Positions 16,933 through 29,400 of a stretch of 64,000 nucleotides of DNA are shown here, piece by piece. The stretch covers positions 27,014 to 91,013 of the forward strand of contig CAYZXT010000010.1 in assembly GCA_964482515.1 (NCBI GenBank), in the 5' to 3' direction. The position numbers were made by a program, and so were the translations under genes. The stretch is from CAYZXT01 sp964482515 (GTDB lineage Bacteria; Elusimicrobiota; Elusimicrobia; FEN-1173). Numbering within the stretch: position 1 is the stretch's first letter; each line of letters opens with the position of its first letter. A model generated the notes under the pieces. That model saw nothing but the letters and a program-made list of their open reading frames with translations. It was not told where the DNA came from and ran no database searches.

Positions 16933-17331
16933 TTAACTGGGAACAGGCCCAAACTTCGCCGTGATGCGGGCCTCGATGCCGCCGCGCGCCGCGAAAACCC
17001 CTTCCACTTCGGCCCACTTGGGCTTGGCGCAGCGGACGACGTCCTTCAAAACCTGGTTGACCGCGTTCTCCGTGAAGATCCCCACGTTGCGGAACGCGTT
17101 CAAATACAGCTTCAGCGACTTCGTCTCCAAACACCATTTGTTCGGGCGATAACGCAGGCGCAGCGTGCCGAAGTCCGGCAGGCCCGTCCGCGGGCAGACC
17201 GATGTGAACTCCGGAAACGTCAAAAGAATGTCGTAACCACGAAACTGGTTTTCCCAACATTCGATGTCCGGAAACTTTTTGCCCAGGCCAGACCGGGCGT
17301 GGAGATCCGTGTATAAGCGCGAGGTTTTCAT
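16933..17331 (-). CDS. queF: NADPH-dependent 7-cyano-7-deazaguanine (preQ0) reductase, short type
   Basis: 132 residues, the length of unimodular (YkvM-type) QueF. The catalytic cysteine is Cys46 in TSVCPRTGLPDFG, with the partner aspartate a few residues later, and ETKSLKLYLNAFRN is the NADPH-binding signature of the T-fold reductase. It makes preQ1, the precursor of queuosine inserted at G34 of certain tRNAs. The gene lies between tRNA-Val and tRNA-Cys on the same strand. No riboswitch fits in the short gap before it. Confidence 0.96.
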   Translation of the reverse strand: MKTSRLYTDLHARSGLGKKFPDIECWENQFRGYDILLTFPEFTSVCPRTGLPDFGTLRLRYRPNKWCLETKSLKLYLNAFRNVGIFTENAVNQVLKDVVRCAKPKWAEVEGVFAARGGIEARITAKFGPVPS

Positions 17332-17339
17332 TTGTAAAT

Positions 17340-17414
17340 TGGAGGCGCGGGCCGGAATTGAACCGGCGTATAACGGTTTTGCAGACCGTCGCCTTACCGC
17401 TTGGCTACCGCGCC
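17340..17414 (-). tRNA. tRNA-Cys (GCA)
   Basis: Minus-strand cloverleaf: acceptor GGCGCGG/CCGCGCC with U73 discriminator (typical of tRNA-Cys), T-arm GGTTCAATTCC, anticodon stem ACGGT/ACCGT with loop CTGCAAA, giving anticodon GCA. CCA is encoded. It ends nine bases before the queF start codon. Confidence 0.95.
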
Positions 17415-17436
17415 GAAAAAGAATTAGGTGCCGCGT

Positions 17437-17464
17437 ATTATAACAAATAATTGAGGACTGCCAA
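17437..17464 (-). promoter_or_regulatory. Promoter for tRNA-Cys-queF-tRNA-Val
   Basis: On the minus strand TTGGCA (17464-17459), 16 bases, TATAAT (17442-17437), about 22 bases before the tRNA-Cys 5' end. Good match for sigma70. Confidence 0.65.
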
Positions 17465-17492
17465 TCGGAAGGAAGTGCGAGGGCGGGCTGCG

Positions 17493-20400
17493 CTACGCCA
17501 TCTGGGCGATGATGGCCAGGGATTCGTTGAGCTTTCTAAGGTCGTCTGAAACCCGTTCAATATAGAGATTGCCGATCAATCGCACCAGCAATTGCGCCGT
17601 TGAAACGAGCCGAACACGCTCGTCCGCGGTGAAGATCCCGATCCGTGCGCCGGAATCCTTGGTTATTTTGAAGATTATGTCCAAATTGATCTCGTCAATA
17701 TCGGTCCCTTGGCTCAAAACAACGGCCGGCGCGTACTTCTTGATGAACGCAGATTTCGTGAAGACTTCGATGTTATTGGCTGGCGCAGCCTCCAGAAGCG
17801 CGTTATAAGCTTCGGGAGAATTCTTCGCCGCGTCGTCGCCCACGACCACCACGGCTTTCCCCTTCTGCACATTCGGATTCAACGCCTGGCGAGCCAATAC
17901 CGATCGCGTGATGGCAGCGATATCCGACGTGCTTTCAGGATAGTAATAGAAGGAGTGGTCAAGCTCCGACAAAGCCGACAAACGGACGACGTTATCGGAC
18001 TGGCCGATGATCCGGATCACATTGCGCATGGCCGCGAACACTTCGCCCGGATTTTCGACGCCTTTGATCGCCAAACGGAAATAGAGCACCGGCAGCAATA
18101 GCCAGTCCGCCGCCAGACTATAGAGTACGGATTCGCGCGATTGCGAACCGGCAGCCATCGCCCAGCGGCTGACATCCAACGCATCGCCGGATTTCAATGC
18201 CTGGGAGAATGTCACCGGCGCGACACCGTAGGCCTGCTCCACCAAATCTGGTGTCAGGGCCGGGATCAACGAGTCCGTTTCCAATGACGGCCGTACGGTT
18301 TCAACCGGCCCCGCCACATCAAAAGAAAGCGCTTTCTTGGCGACCCATCCCAAACCGTCCGCCAACAGGATCACGGGCAGGAACAGCGCGACAAAGGGGT
18401 CGAACATATGGACGACCAAAAGTTCATGACTTCCGAGGTCCCAGCCGAAACGCGTCATCAGGAAAGATTCATCCAGCATCTTGTGGAAGCGTCCGTGGGC
18501 GTAGACGAAGGGATTCCTCGATTTCAATTCGTCCGCCACAGTCAAGTCCGCGCCCGTCGCGCGCCGATGGCCTGCCAAGGAAACCAACTTTGAAGCGTTC
18601 GCCAAGGCTAACCAACCCAGGACCAGGAAAGGAGCGGACGAGAAAGGCGTCTGCAGACCGGCAAACACCAGCGCCATCCCGATGATGACGCCCGCCACCA
18701 CCCGCATGTCGCGGAGGGCGATGTGGCGGACACCGTTCCTGGAAACCGGCGCCCGACCTTTCGACGACAAGGCGCGGTGAATCAGCTGAAGAAGCTTTCC
18801 AAGAAAGGCAAACACGGCCTGGAGCGCAAGCCTTAAAGAAAATCCGGTCTCAGAATCTTTCGTTCCGTAAATTCTCAACCGCAACAACTCATGGGCGAAG
18901 GCCCCGCCGATCCCTTTGATGCCGCGCCCTTTTTTCCAATGTAAATCCATGACGCTTTCTACGGGATATTTGGAAATATGCGCCCTGATCCTTTCGGCCA
19001 GATCGTTGATCAGGCGTTCTTTTCCAACGGTCGACAATCGCTTCCTTGACCCTGCCAAGGAAAGCAGGAACGGATCTGAAAGGTGCTGCAAACGCCCCAC
19101 CAGGGCTCCCAACGGCATTTCGCCGTTCTTGATTGCATCAAGATCAATGGGCGTATCCAGCGGCACATCAATTATCTTGACGAATGGTGCGCCCATTTCC
19201 CGGACTTCAACCCTCGGGGATTTCTTCGCTTTAATGACACGGGGTGCCGGCGGCATATAGGGACTACTATGCCCGGTTGACACTTGCTTGAAGGGAACAA
19301 ACTGGTCGGCTTCATCGATTGGTCCAAATATATTCAACCTCAACAGCTCTTCGGCAAACTCCCTATCGATTCCCTCAATGCCTCGCCCATCCCCCCACAC
19401 CAAATCCATGACGCTTTCGATAGAATTTTCAGAAGCATAAGCCACGATTTCATCGGCCAGGTCGATGATCATCTGTGACATTCCAACTGCGGACAAACGG
19501 CCAAATGGCTCTGAGAAGGCAAGAAGGGACGAGGCGGAAAGGCGCCGCAATCGCCCCACCAGCGCCTCCAGGGGCATTTCGCCGCTCACGATTTCATGTA
19601 GACTAATCGGAGTATCAGGAGGCAAATCCATCGAACCCTGCTCTCGCGCAGTTGTTTGTAAGGGGACTATCGCATTTGAAAATGCTTCGCGCGACAAAGA
19701 CTCCTCCTCAAAACGGAGCGGTTCAATATTTAAATACGGCCTTTCATGCGGCATCGATGAGCCCAATCCCCCAATACTGAAGTCCCATCCCCCCTCTCTG
19801 ATTATGACAAACCCAGGATAGGCGATAATGGCAGGATCCAATTTGGCCACAGCTGTTGATCGGACCCGCGGCGCCTTTGATTTATAAGGAGACCCTCCAA
19901 GCCCAATGCGGAGGAACTCCTCAGGACCAAAAATCCCGATCCGCACAAGATCGTCCGCGAAGGCACGCCCAATCCCCTTGGTTCTTTGTAAGTCATAAAC
20001 ACTTTTCACCCCGCCTCGTGCCCTTACCTGGGAGGTAATTTTATCGGCCAATGAAGAAACAATTCTTTCCCAATCAGACTGAAACCTATTAACGTTCCTA
20101 GCGGCGGACAATTTGAAGGGATACGAAAGTCCGTTCAAACGCTCAATCAGTTCGGCTCTGGCGTTGGCTCGAATCGCGGGAGATGGATTGACCAAGTCAT
20201 TGAGGCTGAATGGCTCCTTTCCCTTCTCCGATAACGTTTCGGGACGGGAAAACCTGCCACGCCGCACTTTATCGCCTGTAAGCGACCATAAGGCGAGAGG
20301 GGCCAAGACGAACTGCTCAATAATATTGCTTCTATTGAAGGGCACTTGCTGCCGAGACTCCCCCGAACCCGTTTGACTATTTCGGACAGAAGTTTCAATT

Positions 20401-23400
20401 TCGGATATCAAATTTTCCAGGAGGGCTTTATCCTGCCCTGGTTGCAGCACAATCGATACCACGTAAATCTGAGAATCGGACGTCCTAATAACTTCGTAAT
20501 AGGTGATGGTTCCGTCTTGGCCGTAAAATTGAGCCGCCCACGACTGAATTCCGTCGTGTTCTGTCGAACCAAAACCAAGGAGATCAAAAGCCACATCGAT
20601 ATATTCTGGGCCGACTATTTCCCCTGTAGCCAGGAGGCTTATCAATCGGGTGAAATCCGCCGGTGTAGTGACAACCGTTGTTCCCTCGGGCCCCAGAAAC
20701 TCTCCCCTTGCAATGGAATCAAGCCAGAAGTTAATACGTGAATCGTTCAACCCCCACTCTTTGAGATAACGATTTACGCTATCAATTCCAACAAGCTGAA
20801 GTGCCCCATAGGTTGAGACTCGGTCTCCGGTCGATAAAATATCGGACAGCATTTCCTGCGGGTTAAACACATAGGGGACATTTCGTCCCGTTTCAGTCGG
20901 GTTATACCGCCAATGCCACGGCTCAACGATAACGCCATTCCCCTCTTGTGTATACGTTTGAACAAATCCATATTCCCCGGCGTGCTGCACCATCCACGCG
21001 TATTGGCTGCTTTGGGCGAAGTCGGCGTCAACATCGCCGAAATCAACAGCTGTTCCAAGATGGTGCTCGGAATATCCTGGCGGAGCGATTCTTTGAGCCG
21101 TTTCCGCAACGGACCCCGTGACGGCTACATCGGCCATAAACACCAGCCGTTGGTTCACAAACCCGCGATATGCGCTGTTAATAACGGGCGGCGTAATCCC
21201 ATCCGCGCGCATCGCCGAAAACATACGGGACAGGGCATCAAAAGCATCCGTCCTCATTTGCACTCCCGAGCGATTATTCGTCATTTCCTCAGGGATATTG
21301 ACGAGCTCCGGCAGGGGTGTGTTTTCATCGATAAACTGGACATTCCATTGCGGCAGCTCAACCGGTTCCAAGGAAAGACGGCCCGCCTCGACCTCAGACA
21401 AAAATGCCAGCATCGTCCACAGCCTGGAAGCGTCGGGGGAATATATCGGGGTACGGCCGTTTAAACTGAAGCCGTTGTTGTTCGTGGCGTTCATGACCGA
21501 AACGGAAAGCCCCGAGACATCTTCGGGCATCATGGAGAGCACCGCACCAAGTGATTGCCGCATGGTTGCGGAGAGCCCCGTTCCCGATTGAAATATATCA
21601 AGGTCAAGGCCCCCGCTGATCAAACCAATCACGGCACTGTACTCTTCCTCGAGAATGGCTTTCATCTCTTCGTCAATGAACGGGGCAATTTGCCGTTCGT
21701 AGAATGGAACCACGGTTTCGGGCAGAAGATGCAGAAGCAGGTTTTTATCCCTAAACAGAGAAACGTACAGACCTGCAACCTCGCCATCATCGCTGGTGTC
21801 GTAGCCCATATCGCGCAAAAGCTGGGTAATCGCGTTCCGTCGGTCCACCGACAAATTATTCCATCGGGACCGAGCCAACTCCCGGTACGCCAGGCTGGTG
21901 TCGTAGAGGGCCTGATTGAATCCGCGCCAATATAGGCTTTCCGGCAGCCATTCTAAATCCGACCCCACATAGCGGTCGTAGATATCGTCCGTAACGGTGA
22001 CGATGGCCGCATTTTCCCTGGCTGAATATCGGCCATTCGACTCGGCAAGGATGCCCATAGAAATTAATTCATCCAGCAGGCTCGTTTCCGACCAATTTAG
22101 TGTGACACCCTGATTGTGTGCCGCGTTGTAAAAATCAGCCATCTGTGAAGCCGTAAATTCATAAACAACAACGGGTCTCCCAATATCTAGAGAGAACATG
22201 CGACCAGCCAATGCCGAGTCGCTAAGAACGTTCTGGCCTCCGTCAGCGATAAAATAGCTCATCCTGTCGAGAGCCAATCCTTGAACCCGTAGACTGGCGT
22301 AGGAAATGACCAGTAAATCGCTATGCTCAACCCTATAAATTTGGTGGTCAACCGTTCGTGACAGAATTCGCTGGGGGGCCAGATTATAATTGAAGCGCTC
22401 TTGCATTAGTTGAAGTTCCGGTGTAATTTCAAAGTGGAATGGATCGAAAAAGCTCCAATACCCTCCCCAGGAGAACCCGAGTTCATCGCCAAGGGCGCCG
22501 AGCCGCTCGTACCCAGAAATAGCGTCTCTGTACCCCAAAGGCACTCCTTCCGGCGAGACGACCCATATATCGAAAGCGACGCCGCGCTGATGATTGCTCA
22601 TGACGTCCGTCCCGTCCAGGTCCGAGTAACCTGTCGCATGCGCCTCTCCTTGATTTTCCGCCGAGCGATAAGCGTCTCCAATAATGTAATTGTAATCCGG
22701 ATAAAACGTTCGTGCGGCCGCAACAAACAGGATGGTACGGTCCCTGACATAGGGCTGAAGGCTTTCCAACTTGGAAATTTCGCTCTGCGTGACATATTCA
22801 AGCGGATCCCAGCCCGACGCCAAAAGCACGCTGATGCTCTCCCAATTCGCAACAAGTTCCGGTGATATGACTGTTGAGCTCAAATTTCTTCCGACCGCGG
22901 ATATAGCATTTATGCTGACAAGCTCATCTGAATTCTGATGATTGTAGACGGCAAAGGCGATGATCCTTCCGTCCGCCGTATGGACGATACCCACATCCCC
23001 GTATACCGCATACTGCTTGGAGATCCGAGGCGATATTTGTCCGGCGTTGTGCCAGACAGCTGAATTGCTATTGTCGCCCAGTAAAATAATTGAATCCAAA
23101 GATTCATCACCCAAATAATCCAGGGCCAAGTCCGAATATGCGGAGGTGAATATCCCATTGGGCCCGAAAAGGCCCAAAAGGCGGATCATGTCGTTTGAAG
23201 TGGTATGGTTCGTGTCGTTCAGATAATTTAGGCGGGCATCGGGGATCAACAGATTCGCTGCCTCTGTGTACTCCAAATCCAGCCATTGTGCCACGACGGT
23301 ACCACTTAAACCCCAGCGCTGTATTTTTTCGTTCAAGCGGTCGATTCCAACGGCATCGATCAACCAACGTATGGCATTTTCATCGTGATCCCGCATCATT

Positions 23401-26400
23401 AACACCAAATTCCTATCGGTGGCTGAACCGATTATCAAATCGCCATTTTGTGCGTCCTCCAACACGGCTGCAAGGACAATGGTATGGATCGTGCTGGCCA
23501 GCGGAATGGGCCTATCGCCGTTTACGCTGAAACCCTCTCCGGTCGACAGGTCCATCACCGTCACCGCCGTGACTCCCGCGGTATCGGAAGCATATATATT
23601 TGTCTGGGCCAAAGCGGTTTCCATCTCGATACTGATGGGCAACTCAACTCCGAATCGGGTCACCTGCTGTCCCAAATTTGTGGAAAGATTTAAAACCTGC
23701 ATATCCGTATGGGCTTGGGTTGGCGTTGGAGTTGGTGTTATCGTTGGAGTGGAAGCGACATCGTCTGTCGGGGCAGCCATCTCCGAAATCACTCCCCCGA
23801 TGACTCCGGCCAGTTGCTGAAGTGCGGCCTCTCCCCTAATTTCACCGCCGGCCTGATGGTACATCAGCGAAACAAAAAACACACGTCCGTCGGCGGTTGT
23901 GACAATTGCCACGTCGCCATAGGTTTCGTACAGTTCATTTCCGCCGTCGGGCGGGATAATATCTACCCGGTGAATTATGGAGTCGAAAGGCTCAGAAACA
24001 TTCGCCATCCCCCTGGGAATCATCAAATCTATTGATTCAAGCGAGAGATAGTCCAAGGCCACCTGCGTCATCTGGGGGTTGAGTAGTTCCCCGGCATACA
24101 AACGCCTCAGTATGGCGAACATGTCGTCAGGCGTCGTTAAATTCGATTCATCCAGATAAGCCCACGACGAATCCACGGCTGCGACGTTATTCGACAGAGA
24201 GCTGTCGATGTCCAAATAATGCTCCATGAACGTGCGCGGAAGACCCCAGGCTTGCACGTAGGCGTTGACACGATCAATACCAACGGCGTCGACAAGTAAA
24301 TACGTCATGTCCATGTTGTGGTGCTGCATCATCGCGCGAATTCGCGAGTCGGTCACATCGTCCAGATCCAAACGCCCCGCTTGGACGTCGCTGAGGATCG
24401 AAATGAGGACCGGCAGATGGATGAGGCTCCCCGCGGGCATGGGGCGTCCGCCATTGATGCTGAACCCCCGGCCGGTACTCATATCATAGATGTTGACTCC
24501 GATTGTTCCAGGCCTGTCCCCAATGAAAGCCAAAACTTGGTTCTGCAGGTCCAGCATATCACCGGCAAGGGGCTGGCCGTCAACCGAAAGCTGCGTAACC
24601 GAGGAATCCGCCGCACTCGAATTAGTCACGATTTGAGGAGCAGACGCGGAGACAGGCAACGGCGTGATGGCGAAATCGGAAGAGGATGATGCCGTACTCG
24701 ACGTCGTCGAACCCTGATCGATGGTATTGATGTGCATCTGATAATCGTCTGAGAGGTTGTCATAAAACAGTCTTGCGACTTCCGGGGAACTCGACAGCAA
24801 GTTCGAATAGATTTCGTTCAAAAGATATTGATAAGAGTCGTCATACCCCCACCCATTTAACAATTCCGCCATCCGACGGGGATCTGCGGCAATAAGATCG
24901 ACAATTATCGGCTTAATTGTCGGGTAAACGAAGCGGAAGCTATACCAATCGGAGCCCAACGACTCCAAATTATCCATAACGGCGTCCATGTCCACGGGAT
25001 CGCTTTTCATCTCATTCTGAATTTCTATGGCCGTCTCTAAAGCGGGCCTCACCACGTTGAAATTCAAACGAGTGCGGGAGTCGACGTTCAACGCACTTAA
25101 TAGTCGCATACCGGCTGCCGGATGATTGGCGCACAAAGCCAATACAGCACGCTCAGCACCAGCCGGATCTGCCCATTGCCACGCAAGGTTGTTCTGAATG
25201 AGCGTCACGAGCGGCGCAATGTCTATTTCTGGATTCAGGATGGCGCGCGCGACCGGCTCTGACATGGCCGTGCTAAGCTCGGAATATCCCGGCCGCATTA
25301 ACGTCATATCGTTTAGGATCATCGTCAGGATTTCGTCGTCCGGAAGCAGCATCGCGACGGCCGCAGCCTCATCCACATCCAACAAAGCCAATTGGAACAA
25401 AACCTGGCGGACGCGTATCCTTGGATTCTCATCGATTTGCGATATCATATAGTTGTAGACGGACTGCGTCGTTTGAGAACCGGCAAGCATGCTGTGAATG
25501 TCGCCGGCGAGCTCAGTCTCCTGCGTTTCTAACGCCGTGTCTATAACGACAAATGCATCATTCAGGAATCCATCCAAAGCGGCGCCATATCGCTGGACGC
25601 CATCGGTCGTTTGGACAATTTGCTGCGAAATCCCACCGCCGTCGCCATGAAGAGCCCACATAACCTTGGATCCATCGGGCAAGGTCATTCCCGCCAACAC
25701 ATTGGCGACCTGCAACATGCTTGGTCCGGTAACCGAAGAAAATGCGCTGGCCCCTATGGGCGGTTGATACGCGCTGGTTATGAACAATATATCACCCCGA
25801 TCCGTGCCGGCGTAAATTGTCCAGGATCTATTATCCTCCAATTCTGTAATGCTCTCGATGGCGGCCTGGCGGACTTGTCCGTCCCAAATTGTGACGGGGC
25901 CGAGCTGACGCGCGAGACGGATCCCCGGCCAGGTATTGGTGGCGGCGTCATAATGCGACTGGGCAAACGAGGGGAACTGATCCCGAAGGATTAGCTCGGA
26001 CACTCCGGTGTCGTACACGATCAAAACGGCATGCCCGGCTATAAGTTCGGCATATTCCTCATCGTAGCCGACCACTTGGGTTCCATTGACAACGGTCAAA
26101 CCGATTGGATGATATGTCCCGTCGTCGTCACGTGTCGTTAATCCTCCGTTAATCAGTGCAACGGCACCGCTTGCGTCGTAAAGGTATCGTGCGCTGGAAA
26201 CCCCACCCACCTGCGTGACAAGTTCAAGCCTATATTGGCTGGAGTTCATTGGGACCTGCGTAATGTCGAAATCATATTCCACGCCGGGGATGGCACCCTG
26301 AAGCTGCATGTTGATGGTATCAAGAGGTCCGTGCGTGGACGTCACGCCGGCGACGTCCAAATCGGCCGTATTTGAGATCCCATTAAGCAACTGCAGTGGA

Positions 26401-29400
26401 AGTGAAACAACCCGGCGCGTGTCTCTCAGCGGATCTAAAGGTGAATGTGCTATCCAACTATTCAATCCAGCCACTCCTGCGAACAAGGAAATGACAACCA
26501 AAATCAATGGAAATGATATCCATCGCAAGGACTTTGTTTGAGCCTGCCTTTTAAGGCGGGCAGATGAATTCCTCAGCATTCTCAGGATATTTATTACAAC
26601 GGCTCCAATTATGAGCGTACCGACTGCAATCCCTCCCCAGGACACAAGAGAAACCAGTTTAATAACGGTGGCACCATAAACGCTTCCAAACTGATACGTA
26701 GCCAAAAGATAGGTGATGGAAAGCCACAGGAGACTAACCCCGAACAGTATAGTCGCCACTCGACTGATCCAAAATCGGTACAACAATGTTTTAAACGGGA
26801 GTTCCTGCACTAAGCGAAAATCCCGAGTCAGCAAGTATGTGGAGGCAATGCTTACGGCATAAACAGGAACAAGCAGTACGACGAATAAAGGCGCTTCTTG
26901 TATTGCGATTACAAGAGCATATGTCAAGAAAGCATAGATTGAATATCGAGCAATCTGCCGTTTCTGGGGTATCGCCAGGGACTTGAGGTTTAACTTTCGA
27001 AAGAGATGCCCGGAAGAGGCCAAGGTTGGCTTTGGCAATGCGACGGTGCCAAATAAATGCGGCGCGCCGATTATCCTGCGTGTGGAATGGGATGAAGTGG
27101 CATAGGATCTGACAAACTGGCGGGCATGAATGAACCCCTCGTAAAAATCACCTGTCCGGAAAACCCAACCGCGGGGGTCGACGAAGAATTTGACAACCGA
27201 TGAAACGAGAAGCCAGGCCAAGAAGAACCCCACCAAGGGATCAGGTCGCGTCGCCAGGAAAACGGCCGACAGGGCGATAAGAAAAACGTTGGAAACCGGC
27301 CCGATGAGAAGGATAAAAGCCTTCCAAAACGACGTGGCTTTTTTATCAATCCTGACCCCCATCAATTCGGTGGTCATGATGAACTGAACGCCGAACGCCA
27401 GAACCCTCCCAATGATTTTTCCAATAAACCAATGGGCGACGACCTCTTCCGCAACCAAAGATGGTAACAGCAGTACCCTGTTTATCCAGTTTAAGCCGGG
27501 AAATTGTCCGCCCAGTTCATACGCCCATAGGTTTGCCGAATATGACTGGGCGAACGCGTTTTCGCTCGAGGATGCGTCGACCTTAGATTGTTTTTTTTCG
27601 CTTAAATACCGATCAACCACTTGCGCGGAGCTGCTAACCGCACGGCGCCCGTTTATCGTTCTCATATCGACAGACTTGAAATGCCTTTCGTCCCCTACCG
27701 CCCCCCGGTCCACGTCGAGGATGAACCTGGATATGCGCCTGGAGATCGCGCTCGTCAACTTGTCTTCGGAAAGCGCCTGGGAGCCTCCATGATCGATCAG
27801 CGCCCGTACGTCGTTGACCATCCGCTCGTAGGCGATGTTGTTGATTCGGAAAGTTTCGCCGATATATCGGAAGAAGGCGGCCCTTTCGTCCTCGCTCAAG
27901 AAATCCAGATACGCAATCTCGGCGAAGACGACTTCGATCTCCTCGGCCAAATCGGCGTATGGGTCGCGCGCGGCCTCCGGCGACCGGGCCCGCCAACGGG
28001 CCAGGTGCAGCATTTCATGATAAAGCGTCAATTTGGCCGCGACCCTTTGGCCGAGAGCGTTCCCGCCGGATGGAAGCCGGTCCGGCATGAGGATCGCATT
28101 GATGTCGATCGCCCCATTGAAATGGGATCCGAGGCTGGGAAGGTTATCCACCAATCGGAAATTGGTCTTGGCCAGGTCCCGCACGCCCAGTATTTCCTCG
28201 TCAGGATAGGAATCCGCGATTTCATCGATCAGCTGAGTCACGTATCCGGCGAATTGATCAGCGTTGGACAGGACCGCCCGGGGCAGACGGTTCTTGCGGA
28301 GCCTGAGCCAGGATGTGGCCGGAACCTCCGAAAGCTTGAGCAGGACGGCCGAAGGGATGGGCAATATGGCTTTCATCAGTACCGCGGACCGGAGGAAAGC
28401 CGTCACATTTTTCAGCGGCCGGAGCACCATGAGTTCGAGAGTGGTTCTCCATCCGAGTCGCGCCGGACTTGCCGTGGCCATGGTATGGGGACCGATGTCG
28501 CCGGGGGTTTCCAATAGCATTTCCGCCGGCAGGGCCCCCGCACCCACAGATGAGGGAACGGTGGCCAGACTCACTTCCCGCGCAGGCCGGCCCCGCTTCG
28601 CCAAGCGAACGGTCACCCAGGTGACCCCGGACTTGATCGTTTTTTCGGCGGAAAGGATGAGAATGCCAAAGGCCGTTTGCAAGCGAATTTTTACGGATTG
28701 GAATATTCCGGATAGGAAAGCGAAAACCGCGGTGCGAACGGCGTAGCTTACGTCGGCCAGATCACCGCTTTCCCAAAATTTTTGATGAAGCGCGCCGCCT
28801 TCATGCCGGACCGCTTGATTGAGCGCGCCCGCCGCCGCGACGTGCAGCTTTTCCCCCAGCAGCAGTTTCTCCAGTGGCGTGCGGTTTTGGCTGAAAACGT
28901 TGAGGTATTCGGACCCCTTCTGTCCCGCCGCGACCGTCATTTTTGGCGTCACGATGACGGACGACGCGCCTTCGCTCTTGAATTGTTCCTGCAACGCGGC
29001 GGTATGGAATCCTCCCGCGACCAGGGCGACCGTCCCGGAATTCGTTTCCCGGGCCTTCGCCAAAAGGTTTCTAACCAAATGATCGTTCCGTTCAAACGCC
29101 CGCCCGTAAAACGCTTCAAAAGAGGAAAGCAGAGAGATAAAGGCTTCCTGTTGGCGGGTGTCGTCGCCGACGTTTGACTCCCGGCCTGGTTTATTCCCGG
29201 CCGCCGCAATGCGCCCGGGAATTCGCGCGATCTGGCTGCGGCGCTTTAGGTAGGAAGACCATTCGGCCGGGCTGAACTCGAAATCCTTCAACCTCGCGAG
29301 GAGCCGGATATCCTGAGACACGCGGAGGACTTCCGCTTGCTCCGACGTCGGGGACAACCGCGACACGGCGACGTCCTTCAGGCGATCGACTTCGTCGAAC

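Noticed and set aside
21400..24600. Beta-lactam resistance genes
   Set aside because: The fold is beta-lactamase-like, but SxxK is missing in all three copies, so resistance should not be claimed.
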